The notes below the pieces were generated by a model that ran no database searches, was not told the origin of the DNA, and saw only the letters and a list, made by a program, of their open reading frames with translations. The position numbers and the translations under genes were made by a program. From CAVQZC01 sp963718315 (lineage in GTDB: Bacteria > Actinomycetota > Thermoleophilia > Gaiellales > JAICJC01), in assembly GCA_963718315.1 (NCBI GenBank), contig CAVQZC010000010.1, forward strand, positions 124,001 to 188,000: DNA of 64,000 bases, given 5' to 3'. Below, piece after piece: positions 17,501 to 25,895 of the stretch; the first letter of the stretch is position 1, and the number at the start of each line of letters is the position of its first letter.

Positions 17501-17711
17501 GCCACAGGTCCTTCAGCGTGCGGCCCCACGCGTGGTGCACGCCCATCGGGTTGTTGGCGGTGATCGGGCCGTCGAAGAACGAGAACGGCTCGCCGCCGCG
17601 ATTCTGCTCCTGCAGGGCGTGGAAGGTCTGCTCCGCCGCCCAGCGTTCGAGCGTACGGTGCTCGAGGGCGACGTGGTCAGGCTGTTTTTCGACGGGGGAG
17701 AACGCCGGCAC
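14574..17711 (-). CDS. ileS: Isoleucyl-tRNA synthetase
   Basis: Class I aminoacyl-tRNA synthetase that charges tRNA-Ile, about 1045 residues. The Rossmann catalytic core, the editing domain ('AVWTTTPWTLPANVA', 'HIAPGCGAEDF') and the C-terminal anticodon-binding region are all present. Zinc-knuckle cysteine pairs CPRCG, CWRCG and CPECN are visible. The two signature motifs depart from consensus: HIGH reads GVHH (about 57-60) and KMSKS reads 'MHKSWGN'. As far as I recall, related bacterial IleRS share these. The start is GTG 17711, where the family-like sequence begins; GTG 17750 in the same frame is possible. Confidence 0.95.
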   Translation of the reverse strand: MPAFSPVEKQPDHVALEHRTLERWAAEQTFHALQEQNRGGEPFSFFDGPITANNPMGVHHAWGRTLKDLWQRYHAMLGCDGRYQNGFDCQGLWVEVEVEKALGLNSKGEIEEYGLGRFARACRDRVAKYAQVQTDQSLRLGQWMDWDRSYFTMTDTNISYIWGFLKICQERNWLYKGHRSMPWCPRCGTSLSQHELIDSYKDITHPSLFVRFPLIGREHEYLAVWTTTPWTLPANVAAAVLPDADYDRVETAAGIAYVAASRREHVPIRGKVLGTVKGTDLVGLTYQGPFDEVEAQQGVEHRVVAWEDVSLDEGTGIVHIAPGCGAEDFELGQREGLATLVPVDESGAFYHGFGWLHGVHTSDAAQRIVEELGQKGRLVDAGELTHRYPVCWRCGTELIYRLVDEWFISCEEVRQPMIDAARGVEWTPPQYGKRMEDWLRNMDDWCISRKRYWGLPLPFYFCESGHMTVIGSQEELAERALRGMDGLEELHRPWIDDVVIACPECNGEAHRLPEVGDCWLDAGIVPFSTLGWHNPERIPEGYGTGAGKGLTVADLPSHADWERWFPADWVTEMREQIRLWFYSMLFMSVALVGESPYRRVLTHEKVNDETGRPMHKSWGNAIWFDDAVEEMGADVMRWMYAGQTPAQNLNFGYGPATEVKRRLLKLWNSYAFFVLYANIDGFTPSYAILTAGPTTARESDRWMVAVTQQLVVESRAALDAYDSPRLVRAFERFMDDLSNWYVRISRDRFWRSRDDDDKRAAHETLWYTLVQASRCIAPVMPFLADELWQNLVRGACPDAPPSVHLGGYPAEHPMLRNEELLAEMETVRSVVELGRIARERAGVKLRQPLQSVTVATDNPGRRDVVGRHAELIAAELGVKEVRIATSAEEFAEVDVMPILPVLGPRYGRDLAMIRGLLREGAFRVADDTVVVGDGAWTLEPGEFELHTRPREGYAVEGGGGFAVALDTEITPELELEGAARDVIRRINLLRQETGLAVTDRIRLTYPEADGLSGEAFRRHADWIAAETLAVAVEPGRELAITRVDE

Positions 17712-17810
17712 GCCGCGGATTCTACGCGGCGGCGCGCACGGGACGACCACCCGCCGCCCGTGTCGGGCGCCGGAGATCGTGCGAGCGGAAGTGGGCTATG
17801 CCGTGATCAG

Positions 17811-17954
17811 CTAGTCCAGTTCGTGACGATGGCAGTAGTCGTCGAACGCGGCGTGCTTGGCCAGATAGCTGGACAGCTCGGCAAATCCAAACTCAAACCA
17901 CTCGGACAGCCACCGCTCGTCGATTTCCACGTGCTTGTCGTGCAACTCGTCCAT
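17811..17954 (-). CDS. Small acidic hypothetical protein, 47 residues
   Basis: Unrecognised. ATG 17954 is preceded by GGAGGAAGACCGAC, a near-ideal ribosome binding site, which is the main support for a real gene. The product is acidic and rich in aromatic residues, with 'WLSEWFEFGFAELSSYL' likely forming an amphipathic helix, and ends 'DYCHRHELD'. No membrane segment or signal peptide is seen. It stands between ileS and the NUDIX gene, transcribed like both. Confidence 0.55.
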   Translation of the reverse strand: MDELHDKHVEIDERWLSEWFEFGFAELSSYLAKHAAFDDYCHRHELD

Positions 17955-18158
17955 GTCGGTCTTCCTCCGGACGGGCCGTGTCCGGATCGACGTCTCGCCC
18001 TTCGGGATCGGGGACCCCCCGGAGCCTGTTGGTCGAGTAATCGGTCGCAAAAGGCGGCGACTTTACGACTTCCGCACAATTCTTCACGCAAGCGCAAGAT
18101 CACGAGCGGCCTCACGGGGCGAACCTGCTGGAAATCAGCGGTTTGCGTTCACGGCAGC

Positions 18159-18686
18159 TCAGATCAGGAGACCGCCGGCGACCAGTTCTGCGATCGCCTC
18201 ACGGCCGTTCTGGAAGGCGATCTGGTCGGGTGCGGGGAGCGCCGAGGCCGAAAACCAGCCGATCTCGGACACGTCGTCGGCCGGCCGCTCGATGCCGCCG
18301 GTGACGCGCGCCAGGTAGAACAGGTTGAGCGTGGCCACGCCATCCTCCCCGTAGACGTCGCAGTAGATGCCGAAGAGACCGCCCAGCTCGAGCTCGAGCC
18401 CGGTCTCCTCGAGCAGCTCGCGGCGGACCGCGTCGGCAGGGTCCTCGAGCGGCTCGACGAAGCCGCCGGGCACGTCCCACATGCCGGCGTACGGGTCGCG
18501 GGCGCGGCGGGTGAGGAGCAGCCGGCCGTCGTGCAGCACCAGTGCGCTGGCGGTCGGCGCCGGGTTGTCGTACAGCACCAGTCCGCACGCCGGGCAGTGC
18601 AGCACCTCGTCGGGCTCGCCCGCAACCGCGCCGAAGGCCAGGGCGGAGGCGCAGCGCGGACAGTACCTCCAGTCAGCCCGGCGCAC
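18159..18686 (-). CDS. NUDIX hydrolase with N-terminal zinc ribbon
   Basis: 175 residues. A zinc ribbon at the N terminus (Cys9, Cys12, Cys31, Cys34) is followed by a NUDIX domain with an intact box: G75-x5-E81 and R89-E90-L-L-E93-E94-x-G96. The ribbon plus box arrangement resembles NADH pyrophosphatase (NudC) and related NUDIX proteins, but the protein is shorter than NudC and lacks its N-terminal domain. It would hydrolyse a nucleoside diphosphate derivative. The start overlaps the end of the upstream serine hydrolase gene by about 14 bases, so the two probably form an operon. Confidence 0.9.
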   Translation of the reverse strand: MRRADWRYCPRCASALAFGAVAGEPDEVLHCPACGLVLYDNPAPTASALVLHDGRLLLTRRARDPYAGMWDVPGGFVEPLEDPADAVRRELLEETGLELELGGLFGIYCDVYGEDGVATLNLFYLARVTGGIERPADDVSEIGWFSASALPAPDQIAFQNGREAIAELVAGGLLI

Positions 18687-19585
18687 CGGCCACCTCCGCC
18701 GTCAGGTCGAGCCAGCGGCCCTGTCGGAGCATCCAGCCCGAGTACGTCCCCCGGTTGGCGAGGCAGACGAGGCCGCGCCCGGCGACTGGGTCGATCCAGA
18801 TCAGGGTGCCGGAGGCGCCGAAGTGGCTGAGGGTCTGCGGCGAGACCGCGTCGCCGAGCCAGTGCGGGCTCCCGGTGCCGCGGATGTTGAGGCCCAGGCC
18901 CCAGTCGGGGCAGTGCAGCCTGGGGAACGACTCGATGCCGCCGGGAATCCCGGCGAACTGCACCCGCGCGAGGTCCTCGACCGTCTCGGCCGACAGCAGC
19001 GGAGCGCCCCGCTGAAGCACGAGCTGGACGATCCGGGCGACACCGCCGACGGTCGCAAACACACCGCCGGCCGCGCTCCCGCGCCGACGCCAGGCCGGGG
19101 AGTTGAAGAGCGGGACTCCGGGAGCGGCCAGCCCGGGATCGGCAACCTCGAGCGCGCGGCCGTACTCCGCCTCGGGGAGCGGCAGGAACGCGTCGGCCTG
19201 CCAGCGGCTCCAGCACCGCCTCCGTCACGTACTCCGCGTAGCCGATCCCGGTCGCGGCGGTGAGCAGCTCGCCGAGGACGTGGAAGCCCTCGTTGGAGTA
19301 GACGCGGCGGGTCCCGGTCGGGTACTCGGGGATGACCTCGAGCGGGCTGACACCGCGCACCGACTCGGGCAGCCCGGAGGCGTGCGAGAGCAGGTGCCGG
19401 GGCGTGATCTCGGCACGGCCCGAGGCGCCGTAGCCTTCCAGCACGTCGGCGACCGGCTGGTCGAGGTCGATCGCATGCTCCTCGACGGCCACCAGCGCAG
19501 CCAGCGCCACCAGCGGCTTGGACACCGACGCAAGCGCGAACAGCGAACGCTCGCCGGCCGCCCCGGCGGTGCGCAGATCGGTCAC
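18673..19585 (-). CDS. Serine hydrolase, beta-lactamase/class C-like fold (frameshifted)
   Basis: Penicillin-binding-protein-like serine hydrolase. The catalytic SxxK is seen in 'LASVSKPLVALA' and 'VYSNEGFHVLGELL' supplies the YxN motif. The C-terminal part 'LSHFGASGTLIWIDP' reads in another frame. The shift lies near 19195-19205: 'VLEPL' should continue as 'QADAFLPLPEAEYG', and the span of 913 nt (3n+1) fits one extra base. GTG 19585 is only a nominal start. The same frame carries family-like sequence upstream ('WVTDGDVSAVAAAVV') towards ATG 19664, so a second indel near the start is possible. The substrate is unknown. Confidence 0.72.
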
Positions 19586-19662
19586 TCCGTCGGCGGTGAC
19601 GACGGCCGCAGCAACGGCCGAAACGTCTCCGTCGGTGACCCAGGAATCGACCGCTTTGCAGC

Positions 19663-20316
19663 ATGATTGGCGGGATGGTAGTGCCGAGCGGCGCTATCGT
19701 TTCCGCTCAAGTGGCGGGCGTGGAAACACGGGATCAGGGATCAACCGGCGACGAGGGCGACCATCTCGACGACTGGTTTACGCGGCGGCTCGAGTCGCAC
19801 GGTATACCCCTGCGCGGTCGCGGGTCGATCATTCCCCGCGTTCTGACGCTGATCGGCCTCGCCATCGCGCTGCTGGGGATGTTCTGGGCGCTGTCCGCCG
19901 TTCGCAACAGCACGACGTCGGCCGGCTCGCCCCCCGCGACCACCGCCGGCCAGGGCGGGACGACGGGCGGCGGAGGTACGAGCACCAGCACCGGGACCAC
20001 GCCGACACAGGCCCCGTGGCAGAAGGTGACGGTGGACGTGCTCAACGGCTACGGCGGGGCCAGCGCCGCTTCCACTGCCGCCTCGACGCTGCAGTCCGCC
20101 GGCTTCACGGTCGGCGCGACCGGCAACGCCGGGACTGCGACGAAGTACACGGTGGTGGTGTTCACCGGCGGGCACCGGGACGACGCCAAGCTCATCGCCA
20201 AGCGGTTGAAGGTCGGGTTCGAGCCGGCCGCCGTGGCCACCGGGGTGCCGCAGACGGCCGTCAAGAACGGCGTCGCGATCGTGGTCGGGCGGAACGGCCT
20301 CCCCGCCTCGGTCTAA
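19663..20316 (+). CDS. Membrane-anchored LytR_C domain protein
   Basis: 217-residue protein with a cytoplasmic N-terminal stretch (about 1-57), one transmembrane helix (about 58-79, 'VLTLIGLAIALLGMFWALSAV'), a Ser/Thr/Gly-rich linker, then a LytR_C domain ('KVTVDVLNGYGGASAASTAA' through 'GVAIVVGR'). LytR_C domains occur at the end of LytR-CpsA-Psr cell-wall ligases and alone in actinobacteria; the catalytic LCP domain is absent here. It should sit in the membrane with the domain outside and may bind a cell-wall polymer, which is inferred. ATG 19663 and ATG 19675 are both possible starts. It is divergent from the serine hydrolase gene with overlapping 5' ends. Confidence 0.8.
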   Translation: MIGGMVVPSGAIVSAQVAGVETRDQGSTGDEGDHLDDWFTRRLESHGIPLRGRGSIIPRVLTLIGLAIALLGMFWALSAVRNSTTSAGSPPATTAGQGGTTGGGGTSTSTGTTPTQAPWQKVTVDVLNGYGGASAASTAASTLQSAGFTVGATGNAGTATKYTVVVFTGGHRDDAKLIAKRLKVGFEPAAVATGVPQTAVKNGVAIVVGRNGLPASV

Positions 20317-20411
20317 GAACTGCAACGCCCGCCGTCACACTCCTGTGACCCGTTTCGACGGGGGTCTGACCCCGAACGGTCCGCGTTACAAAGCTGTGCC
20401 TGTCCCGTGCG

Positions 20412-21833
20412 CTATGCCCGCAGCAGGTCCCAGGCGCGCTCCACGTGCTCGCGCTGGGTGCCCATGTTGCCGATCGCCATCCTGATCGCGTAGCGGTCGC
20501 CGACCCGGGTGTGCGAGACGAACGCCTCGCCGCTGCGGTTGATGCCCTCGACCAGCTCGGTGTTCAGCCGCTCCAGCTCGGCCTCGTCGTCCACGCCCTC
20601 GGGGTGGCAGCGGAAGCAGACCGTCGAGAGCGGCGTTGGCGCGAGTCGCTCCCAGCCAGGCTCGGCGTCGATCCAGGACGCCAGCTCGGACGCCATCTCG
20701 ACGTGACCACCGATGATCCGGCGCAGCCCGTCGGCGCCGTAGGCGCGGAGCACGAACCACAGCTTCAGCGCCCGGAACCGGCGGCCCAGTGCCAGGCCGT
20801 AGTCCATCAGGTTGACCACGTCCTGCTCGGTGGTGGTCAGGTAGAACGGCACCACCGAGAAGGCGTCGCGGAGCGCGTCGGGGCGCGAGGTGTAGAGCAG
20901 CGAGCAGTCGACCGGGGTCAGCAGCCACTTGTGTGGGTTGAACACCAGGGAGTCGGCGCGCTCGCAGCCGGCGAGCAGGTGGCGGTGCGTCGGCAGCAGT
21001 CCTGCGGCTCCACCGTAGGCGGCGTCGACGTGGAGCCAGATCCCGTGACGGGCACAGACGTCGGCGATCTCCGGCACGGGGTCGACGCTTGTGGTCGAGG
21101 TCGTCCCCACCGTCGCGATCACGGCCATCGGCCGCCGGCCTGCCTCCACGTCGGCCGCGATCGCCTGCTCCAGCAGGTCGGCGCGCATGGCGAAGGCGTC
21201 GTCCGTGGCGATCTTGCGGACGTTCTCGGTGCCCAGGCCGAGCGCGATACACGCCTTATCGACCGACGAGTGGGCCTCGGCAGACGTGTAGGCGACCAGC
21301 GCCGGCAGGTCGCTCCGGCCCGCCATCCCGCGCTTCCGGATCTCCAGCCCGAGCGCTTCGCGGGCAGCCGCCAGCGCGTAGAACGTGGAGCTCGACGCCG
21401 TGTCGGTGATCTGGCCGAACCATCCCGCCGGCAGCCCGAGCAGCTCCAGCACCCAGGCCAGTGTCCGCTGCTCGAGCTCGGTCGCCGCGGGCGACGTGCG
21501 CCACAGCATCGCGTTCACGTTCAGCGCCGAGGCGATCAGCTCGCCGACGATTCCGGGCCCCGAGCCGCTGATCCCGAAGTAGGCGAAGAAGGCCGGATGG
21601 TTCCAGTGCGTGATGCCGGGCAGGATCAGCGTATCGAGGTCGCCGATCACCGCTTCCAGCGGCTCGCCCTGCTCCGGCGCGTGCTCGGGCAGCGCTGCCA
21701 GCAGCGCACCGGGCTCGACCTGCGCCACCACCGGGCGCTCGGCCACCGTCGCCAGATACTCCGACACCCACTCGGCGGCCTCGACCAGCGCGCCGCGCAG
21801 CTCGGCGGCGCCTGGCCCCGCGACCACCGTCAC
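20412..21833 (-). CDS. Pyridoxal-dependent decarboxylase (aromatic L-amino acid type)
   Basis: PLP enzyme of group II decarboxylases, 473 residues. The Schiff-base lysine lies in 'FNPHKWLLTPVDCSLLY'. 'HVDAAYGGAAGLLPTHR' carries the PLP-binding Asp. 'ITHWNHPAFFAYFGISGS' and 'ASSSTFYALAAAREAL' are typical of DOPA/tryptophan/tyrosine decarboxylases. It would convert an aromatic amino acid to its amine and CO2; which one is not readable. GTG 21833 overlaps the stop of a small membrane protein gene (GTGA), so the two are coupled. Confidence 0.92.
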   Translation of the reverse strand: MTVVAGPGAAELRGALVEAAEWVSEYLATVAERPVVAQVEPGALLAALPEHAPEQGEPLEAVIGDLDTLILPGITHWNHPAFFAYFGISGSGPGIVGELIASALNVNAMLWRTSPAATELEQRTLAWVLELLGLPAGWFGQITDTASSSTFYALAAAREALGLEIRKRGMAGRSDLPALVAYTSAEAHSSVDKACIALGLGTENVRKIATDDAFAMRADLLEQAIAADVEAGRRPMAVIATVGTTSTTSVDPVPEIADVCARHGIWLHVDAAYGGAAGLLPTHRHLLAGCERADSLVFNPHKWLLTPVDCSLLYTSRPDALRDAFSVVPFYLTTTEQDVVNLMDYGLALGRRFRALKLWFVLRAYGADGLRRIIGGHVEMASELASWIDAEPGWERLAPTPLSTVCFRCHPEGVDDEAELERLNTELVEGINRSGEAFVSHTRVGDRYAIRMAIGNMGTQREHVERAWDLLRA

Positions 21834-22051
21834 CGGGTGACGCGGGCTCGGACCCGCAACGGCTGCCGAGCCCGAGGCGGCCGCGGCCGCGCCGACCAGC
21901 GCCAGGGCGTGGGCTGCGGCTCAGGTGGCACGCCGGGGCCGCCGTTCGGCCCGTTCCCCCAGCTCGGCGGATCCACGTTGCGCAGGTTCCGGATGATGAC
22001 GACCAGCAGGCAGATGCCTGGGATGTGCATCGCGACCATCGTGCCGAGCAT
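21830..22051 (-). CDS. Small single-helix membrane protein coupled to the decarboxylase gene
   Basis: Unrecognised, 73 residues from ATG 22051; GTG 22066 is also possible. One N-terminal hydrophobic helix ('MVAMHIPGICLLVVIIRNL') is followed by a Pro/Gly-rich stretch ('SWGNGPNGGPGVPPEPQPTP') and a basic tail. Its stop overlaps the GTG of the decarboxylase by four bases, which argues that it is translated. Low-complexity GC-rich sequence in the tail lowers confidence in the exact extent. No function can be assigned. Confidence 0.5.
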   Translation of the reverse strand: MLGTMVAMHIPGICLLVVIIRNLRNVDPPSWGNGPNGGPGVPPEPQPTPWRWSARPRPPRARQPLRVRARVTR

Positions 22052-22096
22052 GACGGTGTCGCTCACGCGCGTGAGTTTACACCCGAGCGTCGGTTT

Positions 22097-23392
22097 CTAA
22101 AGAACGGATTCGAACGCGCCGAACGCGTCGTCCAGGCGCTCGAGCACCGTGTCCAGCTCGTCGTCGGTGATGATCAGCGGCGGCGCCAGCAGCACCGCGT
22201 CCATCATCCGGTTCAGCACCGGCGTCGGGCACGAGTAGATCATCAGGTCGCGCTCGCGCGCCAGGCCGGACAGCTTGTAGGACGCCTTGCGCGAGGCGTC
22301 GAAGCGGTCGCCGGTCGCCGGGTCCTGCAGCTCCATGCCCTGCAGCATCCCCCGACCTCGCAGCGCGCGGACGGACGGATGGCGGCCGGCGATCTGGTCC
22401 AGCCCGGCCCGCAGCCGCGCTCCCTTGCGGCGCGCCTCCTCGAGCAGCCCTTCCTGCTCGATCACGTCCAGCACGGCGCATCCGACGGCGCACCCGAGCG
22501 GGTAGCCGGAGAACGTGTGCCCGTACGAGAAGCCGGTCGGCGATGTCCCCACCACCTCGCGGATCGGGCGGCTGGCGATCATCCCCGACAGCGGCAGCAC
22601 GCCGGCGCCGATCGCCTTGCCGAACGTGATGATGTCCGGCGTCGCGCCGTGGTGCTGAACCGCAAACCACTGCCCGGTGCGGCCGAAGCCGCTGACGATC
22701 TCGTCGGCGACCAGCAGCACTTCGTGGCGGTCGCACACCTCGCGGACGGCGGCCAGGTAGCCGTCGGGCAGGTCGACAGCCGCCCCCGACGAGCCGGTCA
22801 CCGGCTCGATCATGAACGCCGCCACGTGGTCGGCGCCGCGCGACATGATGGCGGCCTCCAGCTCGGCCGCACCCTCCTCGGCCGTCGTCGAGTTGGGCAC
22901 CGCGGCGTACTTGTGCAGCAGCGACTCGAACGGCGCGCGCCAGCGCGAGCCCGACAGCGACAGGGCGCCCAGGGTCGAGCCGTGGTACGACGTCGCCCGC
23001 GACAGGAACTCGGTCTTCCCGGGCTTGCCCATCAGCTCCCAGTAGAGCACCGAGAGATGCATGGCCGACTCGTTCGCCTCCGAGCCAGACGAGTTGAAGA
23101 AGCACCACTCGAGCTCGCCGGGCGCGATCTCGGCGATCCGCTCCGCAAGCTCCAGCATCGGCTCGTTGCGGAACGAGAAGCGGTAGATGAACGACAGCTC
23201 GCGCGACTGCGCATTGAGCGCCTCGATCACCCGTGGGTGGTTGTGCCCGAGCAGCATCACCATCGCGCCGCCGCAGGCGTCGAGGTAGCGGCGGCCCTCG
23301 GAATCCTCGATCCAGCAGCCCTCGGCGCGAACGGCGATCGGCAGCGCCTCGCCGGCGGTCATCGAGTAGTCGGTGCGGGGCTCGGTCTTCAT
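22097..23392 (-). CDS. Class III aminotransferase (PLP-dependent)
   Basis: 431-residue fold-type I aminotransferase of the omega-amino acid/ornithine class. The PLP pattern 'LLVADEIVSGFGRTGQWFAVQHHG' is followed by the lysine in 'ITFGKAIGAGVLPLSG'. 'FFNSSGSEANESAM' is the typical phosphate-binding region. It would transfer an amino group from an amine or omega-amino acid to a keto acid; the substrate is not readable. ATG 23392 is the first start after the ThDP enzyme gene on the same strand, 36 bases away. Its neighbourhood (decarboxylase, ThDP enzyme) suggests amine or amino acid catabolism. Confidence 0.92.
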   Translation of the reverse strand: MKTEPRTDYSMTAGEALPIAVRAEGCWIEDSEGRRYLDACGGAMVMLLGHNHPRVIEALNAQSRELSFIYRFSFRNEPMLELAERIAEIAPGELEWCFFNSSGSEANESAMHLSVLYWELMGKPGKTEFLSRATSYHGSTLGALSLSGSRWRAPFESLLHKYAAVPNSTTAEEGAAELEAAIMSRGADHVAAFMIEPVTGSSGAAVDLPDGYLAAVREVCDRHEVLLVADEIVSGFGRTGQWFAVQHHGATPDIITFGKAIGAGVLPLSGMIASRPIREVVGTSPTGFSYGHTFSGYPLGCAVGCAVLDVIEQEGLLEEARRKGARLRAGLDQIAGRHPSVRALRGRGMLQGMELQDPATGDRFDASRKASYKLSGLARERDLMIYSCPTPVLNRMMDAVLLAPPLIITDDELDTVLERLDDAFGAFESVL

Positions 23393-23428
23393 TCCCGGAT
23401 CGTCGCAGATCGCTGCCCTGCCGGGCGT

Positions 23429-25058
23429 CAGATCGACTGCGGCGGAGCCTCCAGCGCCGTCTGCAGCTCGATCAGCGTTGTCGCGCCCGGCAGCGCGGCG
23501 TAGGCATCCGACAGGGCGCCGGCCAGGTCGCCGGAGCCGGAGATCGCCGGTAGCGAACGCCGTAGCCCTCGGCCAGCAGCCGGAAGTCGGGCGACTCGAG
23601 GTCGACCGCTGTCGTACGGCCATACGCCGCCATCTGGTAGTTCTTGAGCACGCCGTAGCTGGAGTCGTTGACCAGCACGACGACCATGTTCAGGCCGTTC
23701 TGGCGCGCGGTGGCGAGCTCGTGCCCGCCCATCAGGAACCCACCATCGCCGATCAGGACGACGGTCGGAACGTCGGGATTCGCCGCCACGGCCCCCAGCG
23801 CCGAGGGGATGCCGGATCCCAGCGCGCCCGCCATCGGATAGGCGAACCCACCGGGCCGGGTGGCGTCGAGGTAGAGCACGCCCCAGTAGCCGAGGATGGT
23901 CATGTCCGACACCACGATGGCGCCGTCGGGCAGCGCGCCCTCGAGCTCGGACAGCAGGCCGCGCTCGAGCTCGAAGCCGTGTGCCGCCACCTCCGATGCG
24001 CGGCCGGCCAGGGCGGCACGCGCCGCGGCGCCGCCGTCCCGCGCGCCCGCCGTCGGCGCGTGCGCCAGCAGGGCGTCACAGAAGGCGCCGACGTCCGCCA
24101 CCAGGCCCTCGGCGACGGGATAGTTACGGCCGATCCGCTCGGGATTGAGGTCGACCTGGACCAGCTTCGACGGAAACCGCACCGTCCAGTGGCAGGTGTA
24201 CTCCTCGGCGAACCGGGTACCCAGCGCCAGGCACAGATCGGAGCTCTCGATCAGCCGCCGCACGGCGGGCTCCTCATCCGACGAGCCTGCGTGCAGCGGG
24301 TGGTCGGCGGGCATCACGCCCTTGCCGTTGAAGCTGGTCACGACCGGGGCGTCCAGCGCCTCGGCCAGTGCGACCACCCGGTCGGCTGCAGTCCGGCAGC
24401 CGCCGCCGGCAAAGATCAGCGGCGCCTGCGCTGCGGCCGTCAGCTGAGCGACGCGGGCCACGGCTGCGGCGTCCGGCGCGGGCAGCGCGATCGGCGTCAC
24501 GCGGCCGGCGTCCGCCTGATCGGCTGGAGCCGTCAGAACGGTCGTCAGCGCCTCGATCATCGCCGGCCCCGGCCGGGTCGTGATGGCGGTCAGCGCCTCG
24601 TCGACGGCGGCAGCCAGCGCCCGCGGCGTCCGCGGCTGCGCATGGTGGCGGGTGATCGCAGCGAACGCGGCCGACTGGCCGACCGACTCGTGCATCCAGC
24701 CGCGCTCGCCGGCGTCGCTGGGCACCTGAGTCGTGATGTGCAGCACCCGCAGGTTGGAGGCGTCCGCCTCGCCCAGCCCCGCAAACGTGTTGAACGCGCC
24801 GGGCCCGGTGCTGGTGATGCAGACGCCGACCCGGTCGCTGGTGCGGGCGTAGCCGACGGCGGCGAAGGCGGCCGCCTGCTCGTGGCGCACCACCACCGTG
24901 CGAATCGGCGAGGCGTCCAGCGCGTCCCACAGGCTGAGGGCGTGCTGCCCGGGAATCCCGAACACCACCTCGACCCCGTGGGCCTCGAGCGCGCGCACCA
25001 GCAGCGTGGCACCCGAGCTGACGGCGGTCGATTCGGCGGTCGCGCTCACGCCGACCAC
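23429..25058 (-). CDS. Thiamine diphosphate-dependent enzyme, acetolactate synthase/decarboxylase superfamily (frameshifted)
   Basis: ThDP enzyme of about 542 residues. The catalytic Glu60 is in 'VVVRHEQAAAFAA'; the cofactor motif GDGGFLMGGHELA...VLVNDSSYG is near 430-465. The C terminus is frameshifted: after 'AEGYGVRY' near 23550 the frame must change to read 'GDLAGALSDAYAALPG' and the stop at 23429-23431. The span of 1630 nt (3n+1) fits one extra base. A true acetolactate synthase is unlikely, since no small subunit is adjacent. A 2-keto acid decarboxylase (for example of the guanidino-oxopentanoate type) would suit the aminotransferase beside it, but this is inference. Confidence 0.8.
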
Positions 25059-25088
25059 GCTACCAGAGGGAAACCCCGGTTCGCGGCT

Positions 25089-25598
25089 CTACTGCTGGCC
25101 CGAGGTGATCACCGCGACCAGTGCATCGACGTCGGCCGGCGACAGCGAGCCGAACGTGGTCGGCATGATGCCCTGGCTGTACCCCTTGGCGATGTACTTG
25201 TTGGGGTCGGTGATCGATTCCTTGACAAACTGGTCAAGCGGAACCCCGGCCGCCTGCGCGTCGGACGTGAGCTGCTTGTCCAGGTCGGGGCCGATGGTAC
25301 CCGTGGCGCCTGCGGCGGCCAGCGTATGGCAGCTGTTGCATCCGTTGGACGAGAAGAGACTCTTGCCCTGCGCGATCAGCGCGGTGTTGCCGCCGCCACC
25401 GGTCGAGGAGCCGCCCGAAGACGGCTGCGAGGTGGGCGTGCTGGTCGTGGTGGCGACCGGCTGGGACAGCGACAGCCCGAGGCTCGAGGAATCGTTGCTG
25501 GAGGAGGTGCTGATGGCGATAACCACCACCATCACGGCGATCCCGACCACCGTCCCGATGAGTGCTGCGGCGAGAACCTTGATCACTGCGGTGGCCAC
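25089..25598 (-). CDS. Membrane-anchored c-type cytochrome
   Basis: 169 residues. An N-terminal membrane helix ('VLAAALIGTVVGIAVMVVVIAI') anchors it, a Ser/Thr/Gly-rich linker follows, then one cytochrome c domain with the heme motif Cys87-Asn-Ser-Cys90-His91. Met145 in 'GIMPTTFGSLSP' is the likely sixth ligand. It would carry electrons on the outer face of the membrane. GTG 25598 is chosen because the helix begins there; the frame is open upstream but is not protein-like. No oxidase gene is adjacent. Confidence 0.88.
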   Translation of the reverse strand: MATAVIKVLAAALIGTVVGIAVMVVVIAISTSSSNDSSSLGLSLSQPVATTTSTPTSQPSSGGSSTGGGGNTALIAQGKSLFSSNGCNSCHTLAAAGATGTIGPDLDKQLTSDAQAAGVPLDQFVKESITDPNKYIAKGYSQGIMPTTFGSLSPADVDALVAVITSGQQ

Positions 25599-25703
25599 TA
25601 TACCGTCTCGGTCCGCCGACCCCTCCGGTACCGTGACACGGGTTGCACAAATACCGCATGCAGGGGATGACGGAGGTCCTGTCGAACGTCGAGGACGGTA
25701 TCG

Positions 25704-25883
25704 ATGCTTGACCGGCGTGACATCCAGACGCTGATGTACTGCGTTCGCCTGACCGAGATCAGCGGCCAGTGGCAGACCGGCTACCCCGTGCGGACCCCGC
25801 ACGAGCTCGAGTGCAAGCTTGCCGAGCTCATGCGGACGGTCGAGGCGCACGGGGAGCGCGACGCCACGGCCGCAGCGGCCTAG
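25704..25883 (+). CDS. Small hypothetical protein, 59 residues
   Basis: Unrecognised. ATG 25704 to TAG 25883 encodes a mainly helical product ('MLDRRDIQTLMYCVRLTE' at the start, 'HELECKLAELMRTVEAHG' near the end). GAGGAC lies about 8 bases upstream. It is divergent from the cytochrome gene (starts about 105 bases apart) and converges on the methyltransferase gene. Codon use is like that of its neighbours. It lacks a membrane segment. Confidence 0.5.
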   Translation: MLDRRDIQTLMYCVRLTEISGQWQTGYPVRTPHELECKLAELMRTVEAHGERDATAAAA

Positions 25884-25895
25884 GACACCAGTTCC

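Noticed and set aside
14514..18830. Long plus-strand open frames across ileS and the sensor kinase
   Set aside because: They are antisense shadows typical of GC-rich DNA, with Arg/Pro/Ala-rich translations and no domain, while the minus strand carries clear conserved proteins.
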